DNA of 64,000 bases from Microbacterium sp. W4I20 (GCF_030816505.1 NZ_JAUSYB010000001.1:806001-870000), one strand, 5' to 3'; shown: positions 17,531 through 29,638, counted from the first letter of the stretch. The notes: generated from the sequence alone by a model not told the origin. Program-made: numbers and translations.

Positions 17531-17558
17531 AGGGCCCCCGACCGGAGTCGGAGGCCCT
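17531..17558 (-). terminator. Hairpin terminator after the DUF5684 membrane-protein gene
   Basis: AGGGCC pairs with GGCCCT at the outside, and CCGAC with GTCGG inside, around a CGGA loop. It lies 12 bases past the stop of the minus-strand gene. No U-tract, as is common in high-GC actinobacteria. Confidence 0.6.
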
Positions 17559-17569
17559 GAGTCAGATGA

Positions 17570-18379
17570 TCACGCCGGAGGCTGCGTCGGATCCGTCGGC
17601 GGTGCCGGCGGTGCGGCGGGCGGAGCAGCCGGAGGTGCCGGCGGAGTCGCGGGCGGCGCTGCCGGAGGAGCCGGCGGCGTCGAGGGCGGCGGAACCGGAG
17701 CTCCGGTCGCGGGCGCCGCGGGAACAGCCGGAGGCGCGTAACCGGGCTGCGCGGGAGGTGCGTAACCCTGCGGGGCAGGCGGAGCGTATCCCTGCGGGGC
17801 GGGCGGTGCGTATCCCTGGGGCGCGGCACCGTAGCCCTGCTGCTGCGGGGCTGCAGCGGACGGCTGGACGGGAACGCCGTCCCACACCGTGCGGTCGCCC
17901 ATGAAGCCGTTGCTCGCCCACGAGGCGGGCTGGATGTTCGGGTTCCAGCGCGACTGGTCGAACGCGTTGATGCCCAGCCAGACCGGCGGAAGGAAGAAGT
18001 ACAGCACGACCCAGACGGCGTCCTTCTGCAGCTTCAGACCGACGCGCCAGGCGGCGACGAGATCCAGGATGCGGGCGGCGATGCCGACCAGCGGAAGGAT
18101 GAGGAACCAGCCGAGGAACGGGATGATGGCTCCGAGGACACCGGCGCCCATGAGGTAGAGCAGCAGCCACGGGCTGAGATCGCCGAGCTTGTAGAAGATC
18201 ATCGAGTTGTAGACCGGCACCCAGGCACGCCACTTGCCCTGCACACCGGCCTTCTCGAAGATCTTCATGTAGAAGAATGCGTAGAGCGCATAAGCGATGA
18301 GCGGCACAATCGTGTACAGCAGGCCGAAGGCTGCGAGTGTGCCCCCGGTCAGACCGCCATAATCAGAGTAATCGTCCAC
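17570..18379 (-). CDS. DUF5684-type membrane protein with Pro/Ala-rich repeat tail
   Basis: About four membrane helices (residues about 15-38, 60-85, 88-110, 118-135) are followed by SRWNPNIQP and a cytoplasmic or external tail of about 100 residues dominated by Pro, Ala and Gly. The tail has three near-perfect copies of PQGYAPPAP and a long PPAPPAAPP stretch. Such repeats are slippage-prone and flexible. The GTG at 18379 is chosen because GGAGGGA ends three bases before it; the TTG four codons earlier would put the ribosome site inside the gene. Function unknown; proteins of this fold resemble the membrane part of signal peptidase-like integral proteins. Confidence 0.8.
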   Translation of the reverse strand: MDDYSDYGGLTGGTLAAFGLLYTIVPLIAYALYAFFYMKIFEKAGVQGKWRAWVPVYNSMIFYKLGDLSPWLLLYLMGAGVLGAIIPFLGWFLILPLVGIAARILDLVAAWRVGLKLQKDAVWVVLYFFLPPVWLGINAFDQSRWNPNIQPASWASNGFMGDRTVWDGVPVQPSAAAPQQQGYGAAPQGYAPPAPQGYAPPAPQGYAPPAQPGYAPPAVPAAPATGAPVPPPSTPPAPPAAPPATPPAPPAAPPAAPPAPPTDPTQPPA

Positions 18380-18493
18380 GGTTCCCTCCAACGGATTTCG
18401 TGATGCGGGGTCGTATTGCGTTGATCACACTAGCGTGTCAGCGGTGCACACGCATTCACCGCCGCGCAGTGGCGGGCTCTGTGACATGCCACG

Positions 18494-19240
18494 TCATTCC
18501 GTGACGACGAGCTCCAGGATGCCGGGGCCATCGCCCTCGCGCAACACGATATCCCGTCTGGCAGCCCAGGCACGGAACGTCCGCTCCGACGAAAGCCTCG
18601 GACGGTCCTCGGCCAGCGCTCGCACCAGGAGCCCTTTGGACTTCTTGTTGAAATGATTGAGCGCTCGACCGTGCTCGGTGACCACGCGGATGTACGCGGA
18701 CGGGACGGAGGGCGGCACAGGACCGAGAGCGACATAGGCCTCGCTGCGGAGGTCGAGGACGAACGACGGCTCGGCCTCGGCGATTGCGGCCGTCGTCGCG
18801 TCGGCCCAGTGCCGGCGCAGCGCCGGCAATCCGGGTATCGAGGTGCCCGCCGACAGTCGATACGACGGCAGCGGGTCCAGCGCCCCGATCGGTCCCAGCG
18901 GCGCGCTGTGGATCCACACATGCTCGCCGAGCCATCGTCGCGATGACTTCGGCAGCGTGGCGGCGTCGAGCGCATCGAAGAGCACCCCGGTGTAGCGGTC
19001 GATCGCCGCCATCGTGGGCGCCGTGCGCAGCATCCGATTGTGTTCGATGTCGCCGATCTGACGCGCACTGAGCTTCAGGACGCGGCGTGCCGCCTCCTCA
19101 TCGGCGGCCAGCTCGATCAACGCGTCGAGCGTCGTCGACCGGTGCGCGTGAAGACCGGGAAGGGGCAGCGTCTCGACGGCGAGCGGTGCGCCGTCACCAC
19201 CGGCGCGCTTCGTCTCGGACGGTGGGAGCAGGATCTTCAT
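18494..19240 (-). CDS. yaaA: YaaA family peroxide stress protein (DUF328)
   Basis: Begins MKILLPPSETKR, the family signature, and carries SARQIGDIEHN, AIDRYTGVLFDAL and LNHFNKKSKG, all typical of YaaA. In E. coli YaaA limits free iron during peroxide stress and binds DNA through a helix-hairpin-helix-like fold. 248 residues, normal. The gene follows the atp operon on the same strand beyond a strong terminator-like hairpin, so it is likely expressed separately. Confidence 0.92.
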   Translation of the reverse strand: MKILLPPSETKRAGGDGAPLAVETLPLPGLHAHRSTTLDALIELAADEEAARRVLKLSARQIGDIEHNRMLRTAPTMAAIDRYTGVLFDALDAATLPKSSRRWLGEHVWIHSAPLGPIGALDPLPSYRLSAGTSIPGLPALRRHWADATTAAIAEAEPSFVLDLRSEAYVALGPVPPSVPSAYIRVVTEHGRALNHFNKKSKGLLVRALAEDRPRLSSERTFRAWAARRDIVLREGDGPGILELVVTE

Positions 19241-19259
19241 GGGACCTCGGGAACAGACA

Positions 19260-19318
19260 CGTCCGCCCCGGAAACTCCGGCACGCTCAACGAGTGAACGG
19301 CGGAGTCCGGGGCGGACG
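19260..19318 (-). terminator. Strong inverted repeat ending the atp operon
   Basis: A perfect 13-base arm, CGTCCGCCCCGGA (19260-19272), pairs with TCCGGGGCGGACG (19306-19318); the stem continues with ACTCCG/CGGAGT after a small bulge. It lies 14 bases beyond the atpC stop and 20 bases before the yaaA start. There is no T-run. Confidence 0.7.
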
Positions 19319-19331
19319 GGTAACAGGACTG

Positions 19332-19592
19332 CTAGGCGATGAGGGCCGCGTTGCCGGCGACGATCGTCAGGGTGTTGCCCTCCATGGAGAGGAACCCGTC
19401 CTGCGCGTTGGCCAGCACCTTGGTGCCATCCGTCTGGGTGATGCGGACCTGACCCTCAGCGAGGATGGCCAGCACCGGCTCGTGGCCGGTCATGAAGCCG
19501 ATCTCACCCTCGACGGTCTTGGCGACCACGAGGCTCGCCTCTCCCGTCCAGACCTCCGCGTCCGCGGAGACGAGGCTCACGTTGAGCGCCAT
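19332..19592 (-). CDS. atpC: F0F1 ATP synthase epsilon subunit
   Basis: 86-residue epsilon subunit of the F1 central stalk, comprising only the N-terminal beta-sandwich (LNVSLVSADAEVWTGEA, GEIGFMTGHEPVLAIL, DGFLSMEGNTLTIVA). The C-terminal helical hairpin that inhibits ATP hydrolysis in longer homologs is absent, a shortening seen in many actinobacteria. The ATG at 19592 is chosen; 11 extra codons upstream would run into atpD. Last gene of the atp operon. Confidence 0.95.
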   Translation of the reverse strand: MALNVSLVSADAEVWTGEASLVVAKTVEGEIGFMTGHEPVLAILAEGQVRITQTDGTKVLANAQDGFLSMEGNTLTIVAGNAALIA

Positions 19593-19594
19593 GG

Positions 19595-21070
<1,476 letters not shown>

Positions 21071-21970
21071 CTATTTGCTCGACGAGAGGGCGTCGGCGCC
21101 GCCGACGATCTCTGCGATCTGCTGCGTGATCTCCGCCTGACGCGCGTTGTTGCGCAGACGGGTGTAATCGGTGATGAGCTTGTCGGCGTTGTCGCTGGCG
21201 GACTTCATCGCCTTCTGCGTCGCGGCCTGCTTGGCGGCCGACGACTGCAGGAGTGCGTTGAAGACGCGGCTCTGGATGTACACCGGCAGGATCGCGTCCA
21301 GCACGGTCTCGGCATCCGGCTCGAACTCGTAGAGCGGGTAGACGGTGTTGCCCGCCTCCGACTCATCGGCCTCCGAGATCTCCAGCGGAAGCAGGCGCAC
21401 GGACTCCGGCGACTGCGTCATCATGCTGACGAAGCGGTTGTACACGAGGTGGATCTCGTCGACGCCGCCCTCGTCCGCGCCGCGGTTGAAGTCCTCGAGC
21501 AGCTGCTGCGAGATCTCCTCCGCGGTGTGGAACGACGGGGTGTCGGTGTCGCCGGTCCACTCCGCAGCCGCCGCGATGCGACGGAACTGGAAGTAGCCGA
21601 CAGCCTTGCGGCCGACGAGGTAGAACACCGGCTCCTTGCCCTGCCCGCGCAGGAGCTCCGCCACCTCGAGACCCTCACGGAGGATCTGCGAGTTGAAGGC
21701 TCCGGCGAGACCGCGGTCCGACGAGAAGATCACGACCGCGGAGCGGCGGATCGTCTCGGGCTCGCGGGTGAGCGGGTGGTCGACGTTCGAGTGCGTCGCG
21801 ACGGCGGAGACGGCCCTCGTCACGGCACGCGCGAAGGGGCTGGACGCTTTGACGCGTGCCATGGCCTTCTGGATGCGCGAAGCCGCGATGAGTTCCATCG
21901 CCTTCGTGATCTTCTTGGTCGTCTGAGCAGAAGAGATCTTCTGCTTGTAGACCCTGAGTTGAGCGCCCAT
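21071..21970 (-). CDS. atpG: F0F1 ATP synthase gamma subunit
   Basis: Rotating central-stalk subunit. The N-terminal helix [32 protein letters not shown] and the C-terminal helix [30 protein letters not shown] form the coiled coil; the Rossmann-like middle has [13 protein letters not shown]. 299 residues. It lies 20 bases after atpA and 21 before atpD. Confidence 0.98.
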   Translation of the reverse strand: MGAQLRVYKQKISSAQTTKKITKAMELIAASRIQKAMARVKASSPFARAVTRAVSAVATHSNVDHPLTREPETIRRSAVVIFSSDRGLAGAFNSQILREGLEVAELLRGQGKEPVFYLVGRKAVGYFQFRRIAAAAEWTGDTDTPSFHTAEEISQQLLEDFNRGADEGGVDEIHLVYNRFVSMMTQSPESVRLLPLEISEADESEAGNTVYPLYEFEPDAETVLDAILPVYIQSRVFNALLQSSAAKQAATQKAMKSASDNADKLITDYTRLRNNARQAEITQQIAEIVGGADALSSSK

Positions 21971-21990
21971 GAATTCAGTACCTCGCGCGG

Positions 21991-23631
21991 TTACGCGCGA
22001 CGACCCTTGACGATCTTCTCCTGGTTGACGTCCTCCGCCTCGGCAGCCTCGTGCTCTTCGTGGCCGGGAGCGCCGATGGCGTGTCCCTTGCCACCCTGGA
22101 ACTCCAGGACGAAGGCATCGGTGTGCTTCTCGAGCTCTGCGACCGTGTCGTCATCGAGGACGTTGGTCTCGCGCAGGGTCTCGAGGACCTTGGTGTTGCG
22201 ACGCAGGTAGTCCAGAAGTTCGCGCTCGAAGCGGAGCACGTCGGAGACCTCGAGCGTGTCGAGCTTTCCCTTCGTTCCGGCCCAGATCGAGACGACCTGC
22301 TCCTCGACGGGGTACGGAGAGTACTGCGGCTGCTTCAGCAGCTCGGTCAGACGCGCACCACGCGACAGCTGACGACGCGACGCCTGGTCGAGGTCGGACG
22401 CGAACATCGCGAAGGCCTCGAGCGAGCGGTACTGCGCAAGCTCCAGCTTCAACGTTCCGGAGACCTTCTTGATCGACTTGACCTGAGCATCACCACCGAC
22501 TCGCGACACCGAGATACCCACGTCGACCGCCGGACGCTGGTTGGCGTTGAAGAGGTCGGACTGGAGGAAGATCTGGCCGTCGGTGATCGAGATCACGTTG
22601 GTCGGGATGTACGCCGAGACGTCGTTCGCCTTGGTCTCGATGATCGGGAGACCCGTCATCGATCCGGCACCGAGCTCGTCGGACAGCTTCGCGCAACGCT
22701 CCAGCAGACGGGAGTGCAGGTAGAAGACGTCACCCGGGTAGGCCTCACGGCCCGGCGGACGGCGCAGGAGGAGGGAGACGGCACGGTAGGCCTCGGCCTG
22801 CTTCGACAGGTCGTCGAAGATGATGAGGACGTGCTTGCCGCCGTACATCCAGTGCTGGCCGATCGCGGAACCCGTGTAGGGAGCGAGGTACTTGAAGCCG
22901 GCGGGGTCGGATGCCGGAGCTGCCACGATCGTGGTGTACTCCAGGGCGCCGGCCTCTTCGAGCGCGCCCTTCACCGAAGCGATGGTCGAGCCCTTCTGGC
23001 CGATCGCGACGTAGATGCAGCGGACCTGCTTGTTGACGTCGCCGGACTCCCAGTTGGCCTTCTGGTTGATGATCGTGTCGATCGCGATGGCCGTCTTGCC
23101 GGTCTGGCGGTCGCCGATGATCAGCTGACGCTGACCGCGGCCGACGGGGATCATCGCGTCGATGGCCTTGATGCCGGTCTGCATCGGCTCGTGGACCGAC
23201 TTGCGCTGCATGACGCCGGGCGCCTGCAGCTCGAGCTCGCGGACCGCCTCGGTGGCGATCGAGCCGAGGCCGTCGATCGGGTTGCCGAGCGGGTCGACGA
23301 CGCGGCCGAGGTAGCCGTCGCCGACGGGGACCGAGAGGACCTCACCCGTGCGGGTGACCTTCTGGCCGGCCTCGACGCCGGTGAACTCGCCGAGGACGAC
23401 GACACCGATCTGGTGCTCGTCGAGGTTCAGGGCGAGACCCTTGGTGCCGTCTGCGAAGGTCACGAGCTCGTTGGCCATGACGCCAGGCAGGCCCTCGACG
23501 TGCGCGATTCCATCCGCGGCGTCGATGACGGTGCCGACCTCGGTCGCCCCGGCCCCGGTGGGCTCGTAGGCGGCGGCGAAGTCCTTCAGCGCGTCACGGA
23601 TGACGTCGGGGCTGATCGATAGTTCTGCCAT
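21991..23631 (-). CDS. atpA: F0F1 ATP synthase alpha subunit
   Basis: Non-catalytic nucleotide-binding subunit of F1. P-loop [32 protein letters not shown], arginine-finger region and [22 protein letters not shown] are all present. 546 residues, with an acidic/His-rich C-terminal tail ([21 protein letters not shown]) of the kind seen in actinobacteria, where the alpha C-terminus can restrain ATP hydrolysis. Only 47 bases separate it from atpH. Confidence 0.99.
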   Translation of the reverse strand: MAELSISPDVIRDALKDFAAAYEPTGAGATEVGTVIDAADGIAHVEGLPGVMANELVTFADGTKGLALNLDEHQIGVVVLGEFTGVEAGQKVTRTGEVLSVPVGDGYLGRVVDPLGNPIDGLGSIATEAVRELELQAPGVMQRKSVHEPMQTGIKAIDAMIPVGRGQRQLIIGDRQTGKTAIAIDTIINQKANWESGDVNKQVRCIYVAIGQKGSTIASVKGALEEAGALEYTTIVAAPASDPAGFKYLAPYTGSAIGQHWMYGGKHVLIIFDDLSKQAEAYRAVSLLLRRPPGREAYPGDVFYLHSRLLERCAKLSDELGAGSMTGLPIIETKANDVSAYIPTNVISITDGQIFLQSDLFNANQRPAVDVGISVSRVGGDAQVKSIKKVSGTLKLELAQYRSLEAFAMFASDLDQASRRQLSRGARLTELLKQPQYSPYPVEEQVVSIWAGTKGKLDTLEVSDVLRFERELLDYLRRNTKVLETLRETNVLDDDTVAELEKHTDAFVLEFQGGKGHAIGAPGHEEHEAAEAEDVNQEKIVKGRRA

Positions 23632-23678
23632 TGTCTTCCCTTTGTATCTGGGTGCGCGGTTCCCCGCGCGAAGTCGTG

Positions 23679-24469
23679 TTAGCCCGCGAGCTTCTGGCGA
23701 AGGTCTGCGAGTCGAGCGGAGATGCTGCCGTCGATGACGTCATCGGCGATCTGCACGCGCAGGCCTCCGACGACGGCAGGGTCGATGACGACGTTGAGCG
23801 AGACCTTGCCGTCGTAGCGCTGCGAGAGAGCGTCGCTCAGACGGGCGCGCTGCGTCTCGTTGAGCTCCGACGCGGTGTGGACCGTTGCCACGACCCGCCC
23901 GTGCTGGCTCGAGACGATGCGCGTGGCGCGGCTGAGCAGCTGGCGCACTCGACGCCCGCGCGGCTGGCGCACGAGCGAGGAGACGATCAGCGTGACCGGA
24001 GCGCTCGAGCCGCCATCGGCGAGCAGACGCTCGACGAGTGCGACCTTGGCGTCTTCTCCCCCGAGGCGGCTGCCCAGGGCGAGCTCCAGCTCGGCGTTCG
24101 CGGCGATGACACGGGAGAAGCTGAAGAGCTCCGCCTCGATGTCGGCGCCGGGTTCCGCGATCGCGGCGGCGCGGATCGCGAGTTCCTCGATGCCGTCGAC
24201 CAGCTGGTCGGCGTTCGACCAGCGCTCGGCGACGACGGTCTTCAGAACGCTCTGTGCGTCTGCAGAGAACCCGCCGAACACCGCGGTCACGACGTTCTGT
24301 CGCGCTTCGGCCGGAGCCGAAGCGTCGGCGAGCGCGCCGCTCAGCTGGGACGAGTCGCTCACGGCCTGCCCGGCAGCGAAGAGCTCCCGTGCGGTGTCGA
24401 GAGTGACGTCCTTCGCTGCGGCAAGCGTCTGGATGGATGCCGCGAGTGCCTGAGTGGTCGCGCTGCCCA

Positions 24470-24470
<1 letters not shown>
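23679..24470 (-). CDS. atpH: F0F1 ATP synthase delta subunit
   Basis: Peripheral-stalk subunit linking F1 to b. 263 residues, longer than the about 180 of E. coli, as usual in actinobacteria, but not fused to a b-like domain as in mycobacteria. The C-terminal block [32 protein letters not shown] is the family signature. The ATG overlaps the atpF stop by one base (TAATG), implying translational coupling. Confidence 0.96.
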
Positions 24471-25350
<880 letters not shown>

Positions 25351-26157
25351 TCAGTGCTCTTCTGCGACCGCGAGCTGGATGTAGACCGCGGTGAGGACGG
25401 TGAAGACGTAGGCCTGGAGAACGGCGACCAGGATCTCGAAGATCGTGAAGGCGCCGCCGAAGGCGAGGGTTCCGACGCCGAGGGCGGCCCAGCCGCCGCC
25501 GACGGTGAAGAAGAAGAACTGGGTCGCTGCGAAGCAGAGGACCAGGATCATGTGCCCGACGACCATGTTCATCAGCAGTCGCAGGGTGAGGGTCACCGGG
25601 CGGATGATGAAGGTCGAGAGGAGCTCGATCGGGGTGACGATGATGTACACGGGCCACGGCACACCGGAGGGGAACAGCGCGTTCTTGAAGAAGTTCTTCG
25701 GGCTCTTCTTGATACCGGCGTAGATGAAGGTGGCGTAGCTGACGAGCGCGAGGACCAGCGGCACCGCGATGATGCTGGTTCCGGCGATGTTCAGGAACGG
25801 GATGATGCCCGTGATGTTCATGAACAGCACCATGAAGAAGATCGTGGTGAGGATCGGCAGGAAGCGGTCGCCGTCCTTGCGCCCCAGGAGGTCGTGCGCG
25901 ATGTTGCCGCGGACGAGGCCGAGACCCATCTCGACGAGGCTCTGGAAACGGCCGGGCACGACCGTCATGCGACGGGTGCCGAGCCAGAGGATGAGGACCA
26001 CGGCGATCACCGAGAGCAGCTGCACCAGGTGGATGCGGTGCACTGGGATGCCCGCGATGTTGAAGAGGATCTCCGGGAAGAACTCATCGATCGACGGGCC
26101 GTGGAACTCGCCGTCAGTGGCGAGTCGAGGGATCAGGGTCGCAGCAAGATTGAACAG
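25351..26157 (-). CDS. atpB: F0F1 ATP synthase a subunit (start codon unusual or lost)
   Basis: Membrane stator half-channel: the essential Arg lies in LRLLMNMVVGHMIL, and helices with FAATQFFFF and AYVFTVLTAVYIQLAVAEEH complete the C-terminus. The first AUG-class codon in frame is GTG 26043, giving 230 residues, but the frame stays coding upstream of it (DGEFHGPSIDEFFPEILF, high GC3), matching the extracytoplasmic N-terminus of actinobacterial a subunits. Between that region and the in-frame TGA at 26215-26217 there is no ATG, GTG or TTG. A CTG at 26157 has GGAG six bases upstream and is used here as the tentative start. An indel joining it to the frame starting further upstream is the alternative. 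Confidence 0.85.
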   Translation of the reverse strand: MFNLAATLIPRLATDGEFHGPSIDEFFPEILFNIAGIPVHRIHLVQLLSVIAVVLILWLGTRRMTVVPGRFQSLVEMGLGLVRGNIAHDLLGRKDGDRFLPILTTIFFMVLFMNITGIIPFLNIAGTSIIAVPLVLALVSYATFIYAGIKKSPKNFFKNALFPSGVPWPVYIIVTPIELLSTFIIRPVTLTLRLLMNMVVGHMILVLCFAATQFFFFTVGGGWAALGVGTLAFGGAFTIFEILVAVLQAYVFTVLTAVYIQLAVAEEH

Positions 26158-26257
26158 CGCGGGCTCCAGCTTCGGGGCACCGGTCAGAACCGGGGCGACG
26201 ATGGTCGGTGTGCTTCAAGCGCAAGCGCTCGCGGGCGAGCGGCGGGCACACCTCAAC

Positions 26258-26263
26258 ACTATC
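26258..26263 (-). promoter_or_regulatory. Possible -10 (GATAGT) of the atpB-C transcript in an AT-rich patch
   Basis: The stretch 26252-26275 is unusually AT-rich for this chromosome and reads TATTCTGATAGTGTTGAGG on the minus strand. It lies between atpI and atpB, where a promoter for the structural genes would be expected. No clear -35. Confidence 0.3.
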
Positions 26264-26279
26264 AGAATATGAGGATGTC

Positions 26280-26798
26280 CTAAGACCGCGGACCGCCCTC
26301 GGAGGCCCCTGCGTCCGGTATATCACGGGCACCCGGCGCAACGTCCTCCGGCACCTCGGTCGGCAGCGTCACGTCGCTGACGTTCGGGAGGCGCATGCGG
26401 GTGAGCACGATCACATCGATCACGAGCGACATGATCACGCCGGCGATGATCGAGAGGAAGAAGACCATCGGGTGCAGCCACGGCTGGCCGGCGAGCAGGA
26501 TCATCACCACGACGAAGACGCCGAGCTTGAGCAGCCAGCCGCCGAGCACGATGGCGAAGAAGAGCTGCACGTAGAGCGGATCGCCGTACCAGCGATTGGC
26601 GATGAGGATGCTGGCGCCCGTGATCGCCAGGAACAGCGCGGAGAGGAGCACGCCGAGGAGACCGCTCACGAGCCCCTCCCCCTGCGCCACGAGGAATCCG
26701 ACCCCGCCGGCGACGATCGCCAGTGCCGCAGCAGCCACCGCCGACCAGATCAGCGTGCGTCGGAGGATCGGTGTGCTGGAAACGGGGCTGGGGCTCAT
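26280..26798 (-). CDS. AtpI-like membrane protein ahead of the ATP synthase operon
   Basis: 172 residues with four predicted membrane helices (about 12-32, 38-58, 72-95, 100-122) and an acidic C-terminal tail. Position directly upstream of atpB and downstream of wecA is that of the actinobacterial AtpI homolog, proposed to help c-ring assembly. Its ATG overlaps the wecA stop by four bases (ATGA). Sequence similarity in AtpI is low, so the name rests mostly on topology and place. Confidence 0.75.
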   Translation of the reverse strand: MSPSPVSSTPILRRTLIWSAVAAAALAIVAGGVGFLVAQGEGLVSGLLGVLLSALFLAITGASILIANRWYGDPLYVQLFFAIVLGGWLLKLGVFVVVMILLAGQPWLHPMVFFLSIIAGVIMSLVIDVIVLTRMRLPNVSDVTLPTEVPEDVAPGARDIPDAGASEGGPRS

Positions 26799-27967
26799 CA
26801 GGACTCCACGGGTGTCGGATCGGGTGCAGCGCCCGCGGCGCGCTTTCTGCGGCGGGAAGGACTCAGGGTGATGACGAGGCAGGCGGCGATGCCCACGATG
26901 CCGAAGCCGACGCCGAGGAGGTACTGGCCCGGCCAGTCCTCTCGTGCACCGACGTACATCAGCAGCACGGCGAGTGAGATCACGGCCGTCCACGCGTAGA
27001 AGATGAGCACGGCGTCGCGATCGCGGTGGCCGAGGTCCAGCATCCGGTGGTGGAGATGCTTGCGGTCCGGCGAGAACGGCGACTTGCCGGCGTTCATACG
27101 GCGGAGCACCGCGAGCCCGAAGTCCAGCAGCGGCAGGAGCACGACCAGAAGCGGCAGCAGGATCGGGATGAACGCACCGAGCAGCTGCGAGCGGCCGAGG
27201 CGCTCGGGATCCAGCGCGGACGGGTCCATCTGGCCGGTGAGCGCGATGGCGGAGGTGGACATGAGCAGTCCGATGACCAGCGCACCGGAATCGCCCATGA
27301 ACAGCTTCGCGGGACTCCAGTTCAGCGGCAGGAACCCCAGGCAGGCGCCGATCAGGACCGCGGCGATGAACGTCGAGAGGTTGAAGTAGCTCGACGCCCC
27401 GGAGTCTCTCGTGAAGATGTAGGAGTACGCGAAGAACACGCCGTTCGAGATGAGGCACACCCCGGCGACGAGCCCGTCGAGTCCGTCGATGAAGTTGACC
27501 GCGTTCATGACGATCACGATCGCGAACATCGTGATCGTGATGCTCACCCAGCTCGAGAAGACGATCAGGTCGCCGAACGGCAGGGACAGGATCTGCAGGC
27601 CGCCGCCGACGGTGATGATGCCGGCGGCGAGGAACTGGGCGCCGAGCTTGATCATCCAGTCCAAATCCCAGAGGTCGTCGATGACCCCGATCACGGCGAT
27701 CAGGAACGAGGCGCCGAGGATCGACCACATCGTGGTCGGCGGGAACCAGATGCTCTGGAAGAAGGGATTCGCCGCCGAGACGATACTGCCGACGGCGATG
27801 CCCAGGAAGATCGCGACGCCGCCGAGTCGCGGGGTGGGGGTGGTGTGCACATCCCGATCGCGGATGCCGGGGTAGAGCTTGAAACGGAGGCTGAGGCGCC
27901 ACACCGCCCACGTCAACCCGAAGGTGATGACGGCGGTGAGGATGATCGTGAAGAGATACTGCTTCAC
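26798..27967 (-). CDS. wecA: Undecaprenyl-phosphate N-acetylglucosaminyl 1-phosphate transferase (WecA/MraY family)
   Basis: Membrane enzyme that puts GlcNAc-1-P on undecaprenyl/decaprenyl phosphate, the first step of arabinogalactan-like or other wall-glycan synthesis. About eleven membrane helices. Family motifs: TPTPRLGGVAIFLG, catalytic VIDDLWDLDW, NAVNFIDGLDGLVAG, FMGDSGAL, and DRKHLHHRMLDLGH in a cytoplasmic loop. 389 residues. GTG start at 27967 overlaps the tsaC stop by four bases (GTGA). The open frame extends far upstream across tsaC but that part is a shadow. Confidence 0.93.
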   Translation of the reverse strand: MKQYLFTIILTAVITFGLTWAVWRLSLRFKLYPGIRDRDVHTTPTPRLGGVAIFLGIAVGSIVSAANPFFQSIWFPPTTMWSILGASFLIAVIGVIDDLWDLDWMIKLGAQFLAAGIITVGGGLQILSLPFGDLIVFSSWVSITITMFAIVIVMNAVNFIDGLDGLVAGVCLISNGVFFAYSYIFTRDSGASSYFNLSTFIAAVLIGACLGFLPLNWSPAKLFMGDSGALVIGLLMSTSAIALTGQMDPSALDPERLGRSQLLGAFIPILLPLLVVLLPLLDFGLAVLRRMNAGKSPFSPDRKHLHHRMLDLGHRDRDAVLIFYAWTAVISLAVLLMYVGAREDWPGQYLLGVGFGIVGIAACLVITLSPSRRRKRAAGAAPDPTPVES

Positions 27968-28668
27968 GAATCCCCGTCCTGGTGCTCGTGCTCCTCCTCG
28001 GGCTCGAGCAGATCGCCGAGCACCTCGTGGAGCTGTTCGCGCGTCACCACCCCGTGCCGCAGGATGCGCACGACGCCAGGCTCCTCGTCGCCGTGGCGGA
28101 CGAGCGAGGTCGCGTCGACGATCGTCGAGGCGATGCCGTCCTTGCTCATCCCGTCGGCGAGGTACACCGCGACGCTCTCGCCCAGCATCTGCTCCGCGTC
28201 GTGCGCCGAGATGGCGGCGTCCTGGCCGGTGAGGTTCGCGCTCGACACCGCGAGCGGCCCGGTCTCGGCGAGGAGCTCGAGCGCGACGTGACCTTCCGGC
28301 ATCCGCACGGCCACGGTTCCGAGGGTCTCCCCCAGGTCCCACACCAGAGACGGCTGCGCCGGGAGCACGATCGTCAGGCCGCCGGGCCAGAAGGCGTCGA
28401 CGAGGCGCTGCACGGGCTCCGGGACGGATTCCGCCAGTGCGGCGAGGGTCTCCTTCGTGCCGATCAGCACGGGCGGCGGCTGATCGCGGCCGCGGCCCTT
28501 CGCATCGAGCAGCCGCTGCACCGCGGCCGGCGAGAAGGCGTCTGCGGCCACGCCGTAGACGGTGTCGGTGGGCATGACGATGAGTTCGCCGCGGCCGATC
28601 GCCTGGCGCGCGTGGCGCATTCCGGCGAGCAGCTGGGCCTCGTCGCGGCAGTCGAAGATGGTTGACAT
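27964..28668 (-). CDS. tsaC: L-threonylcarbamoyladenylate synthase (TsaC/Sua5/YwlC)
   Basis: Makes threonylcarbamoyl-AMP from Thr, bicarbonate and ATP for the t6A37 modification of ANN-decoding tRNAs. The N-terminal PTDTVYGVAADAF, LIGTKETL, FWPGGLTIVLP, VAVRMPEG and PLAVSSANLTGQ blocks cover the YrdC fold. 234 residues, so short TsaC type without the Sua5 domain, with a His/Glu-rich tail. Start codon lies nine bases after TAGAAT, giving a near-leaderless transcript. Confidence 0.95.
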   Translation of the reverse strand: MSTIFDCRDEAQLLAGMRHARQAIGRGELIVMPTDTVYGVAADAFSPAAVQRLLDAKGRGRDQPPPVLIGTKETLAALAESVPEPVQRLVDAFWPGGLTIVLPAQPSLVWDLGETLGTVAVRMPEGHVALELLAETGPLAVSSANLTGQDAAISAHDAEQMLGESVAVYLADGMSKDGIASTIVDATSLVRHGDEEPGVVRILRHGVVTREQLHEVLGDLLEPEEEHEHQDGDS

Positions 28669-28718
28669 GACGGTTCGATTCTATCCGGGGTGAGCGTGTG
28701 CGATGCTGGGCGACCGCG

Positions 28719-29579
28719 TCAGGGCCGCAGTGCTGTCGTGGTGCGGTCTCGCAGCGTGAGATCTCGGTGCGTGGCCGTCGCGCGCCACCCGTCGGCCGAG
28801 AGGAGTTCGCGGATCGACGCGCCCTGCAGTTCACCGTGCTCGATCACGAGCAGGCCACCAGGACGCAGTAGGCTCAACGCCCGCGTGCTGAGCACCCGCA
28901 CGACGTCGAGTCCGTCCTCTCCCCCGTAGAGCGCCAGCGCGGGGTCGAACAGCCGTACCTCCGGATCGCGGGGGACGGCGGCATCCGGCACGTACGGAGG
29001 ATTGGAGATGACGACGGATGCCGTGCCGTCGAGCTCCGGGAAGGCGTCACCGAGATCCGACAGCACGAGTGTGAGGTTCTCGACTCCGGCCGTATTGCGA
29101 CCGGCCCAGGCGTGCGCGTCCGGGGAGAGCTCGGCCGCGAAGATCCGCGCGTGCGGAACCTCGGTGGCCATGGCCAATGCGATCGCCCCGCTTCCGGTGC
29201 CCAGGTCGACGCCGATCGGCGCAGGCTCCGGAGAGTTCAGCAGTGCATCGATCGCGTACTGCACGACGGTTTCAGTCTCGGGGCGCGGCACGAAGACCCC
29301 CGGTCCGACAGCCAGTTCGAGGTGGCGGAACGGAGCGGTGCCGGTGATGTGCTGCAGAGGCTCCCGCGCCGTGCGCCGGTTCACCAGCGCCTCGAGCCGC
29401 TCGGCGTCATCCGCCGTGAGCGCGTCACCGCGGATGATCGCCGCCTGCACCTCGCCGCGCCGTCTTCCGAGCACGTGACCGACGAGCAGCTCGGCGTCGA
29501 CGAGGGGATCCGGCACCCCGGCATCGGCGAGACGCTGGGCCGCGGCGCGCACGAGGGCGGCGAGCGAGTTCTCAGGCAT
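28719..29579 (-). CDS. prmC: Peptide chain release factor N(5)-glutamine methyltransferase
   Basis: Methylates the GGQ glutamine of release factors 1 and 2, so it acts on the prfA product encoded 3 kb away. SAM site GVDLGTGSGAIALAMA, then catalytic VVISNPPYVPD, and an N-terminal helical domain that recognises the release factor (LLVGHVLGRRRGEVQ). 286 residues from the ATG at 29579; the 20 codons upstream in frame lack support. prmC-tsaC is a conserved pair. Confidence 0.95.
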   Translation of the reverse strand: MPENSLAALVRAAAQRLADAGVPDPLVDAELLVGHVLGRRRGEVQAAIIRGDALTADDAERLEALVNRRTAREPLQHITGTAPFRHLELAVGPGVFVPRPETETVVQYAIDALLNSPEPAPIGVDLGTGSGAIALAMATEVPHARIFAAELSPDAHAWAGRNTAGVENLTLVLSDLGDAFPELDGTASVVISNPPYVPDAAVPRDPEVRLFDPALALYGGEDGLDVVRVLSTRALSLLRPGGLLVIEHGELQGASIRELLSADGWRATATHRDLTLRDRTTTALRP

Positions 29580-29638
29580 GGCTTCCAGCGTAGAGTGCGA
29601 GCGACTGTCACATTGGCTGTGCACCACGATGCCTCGCA

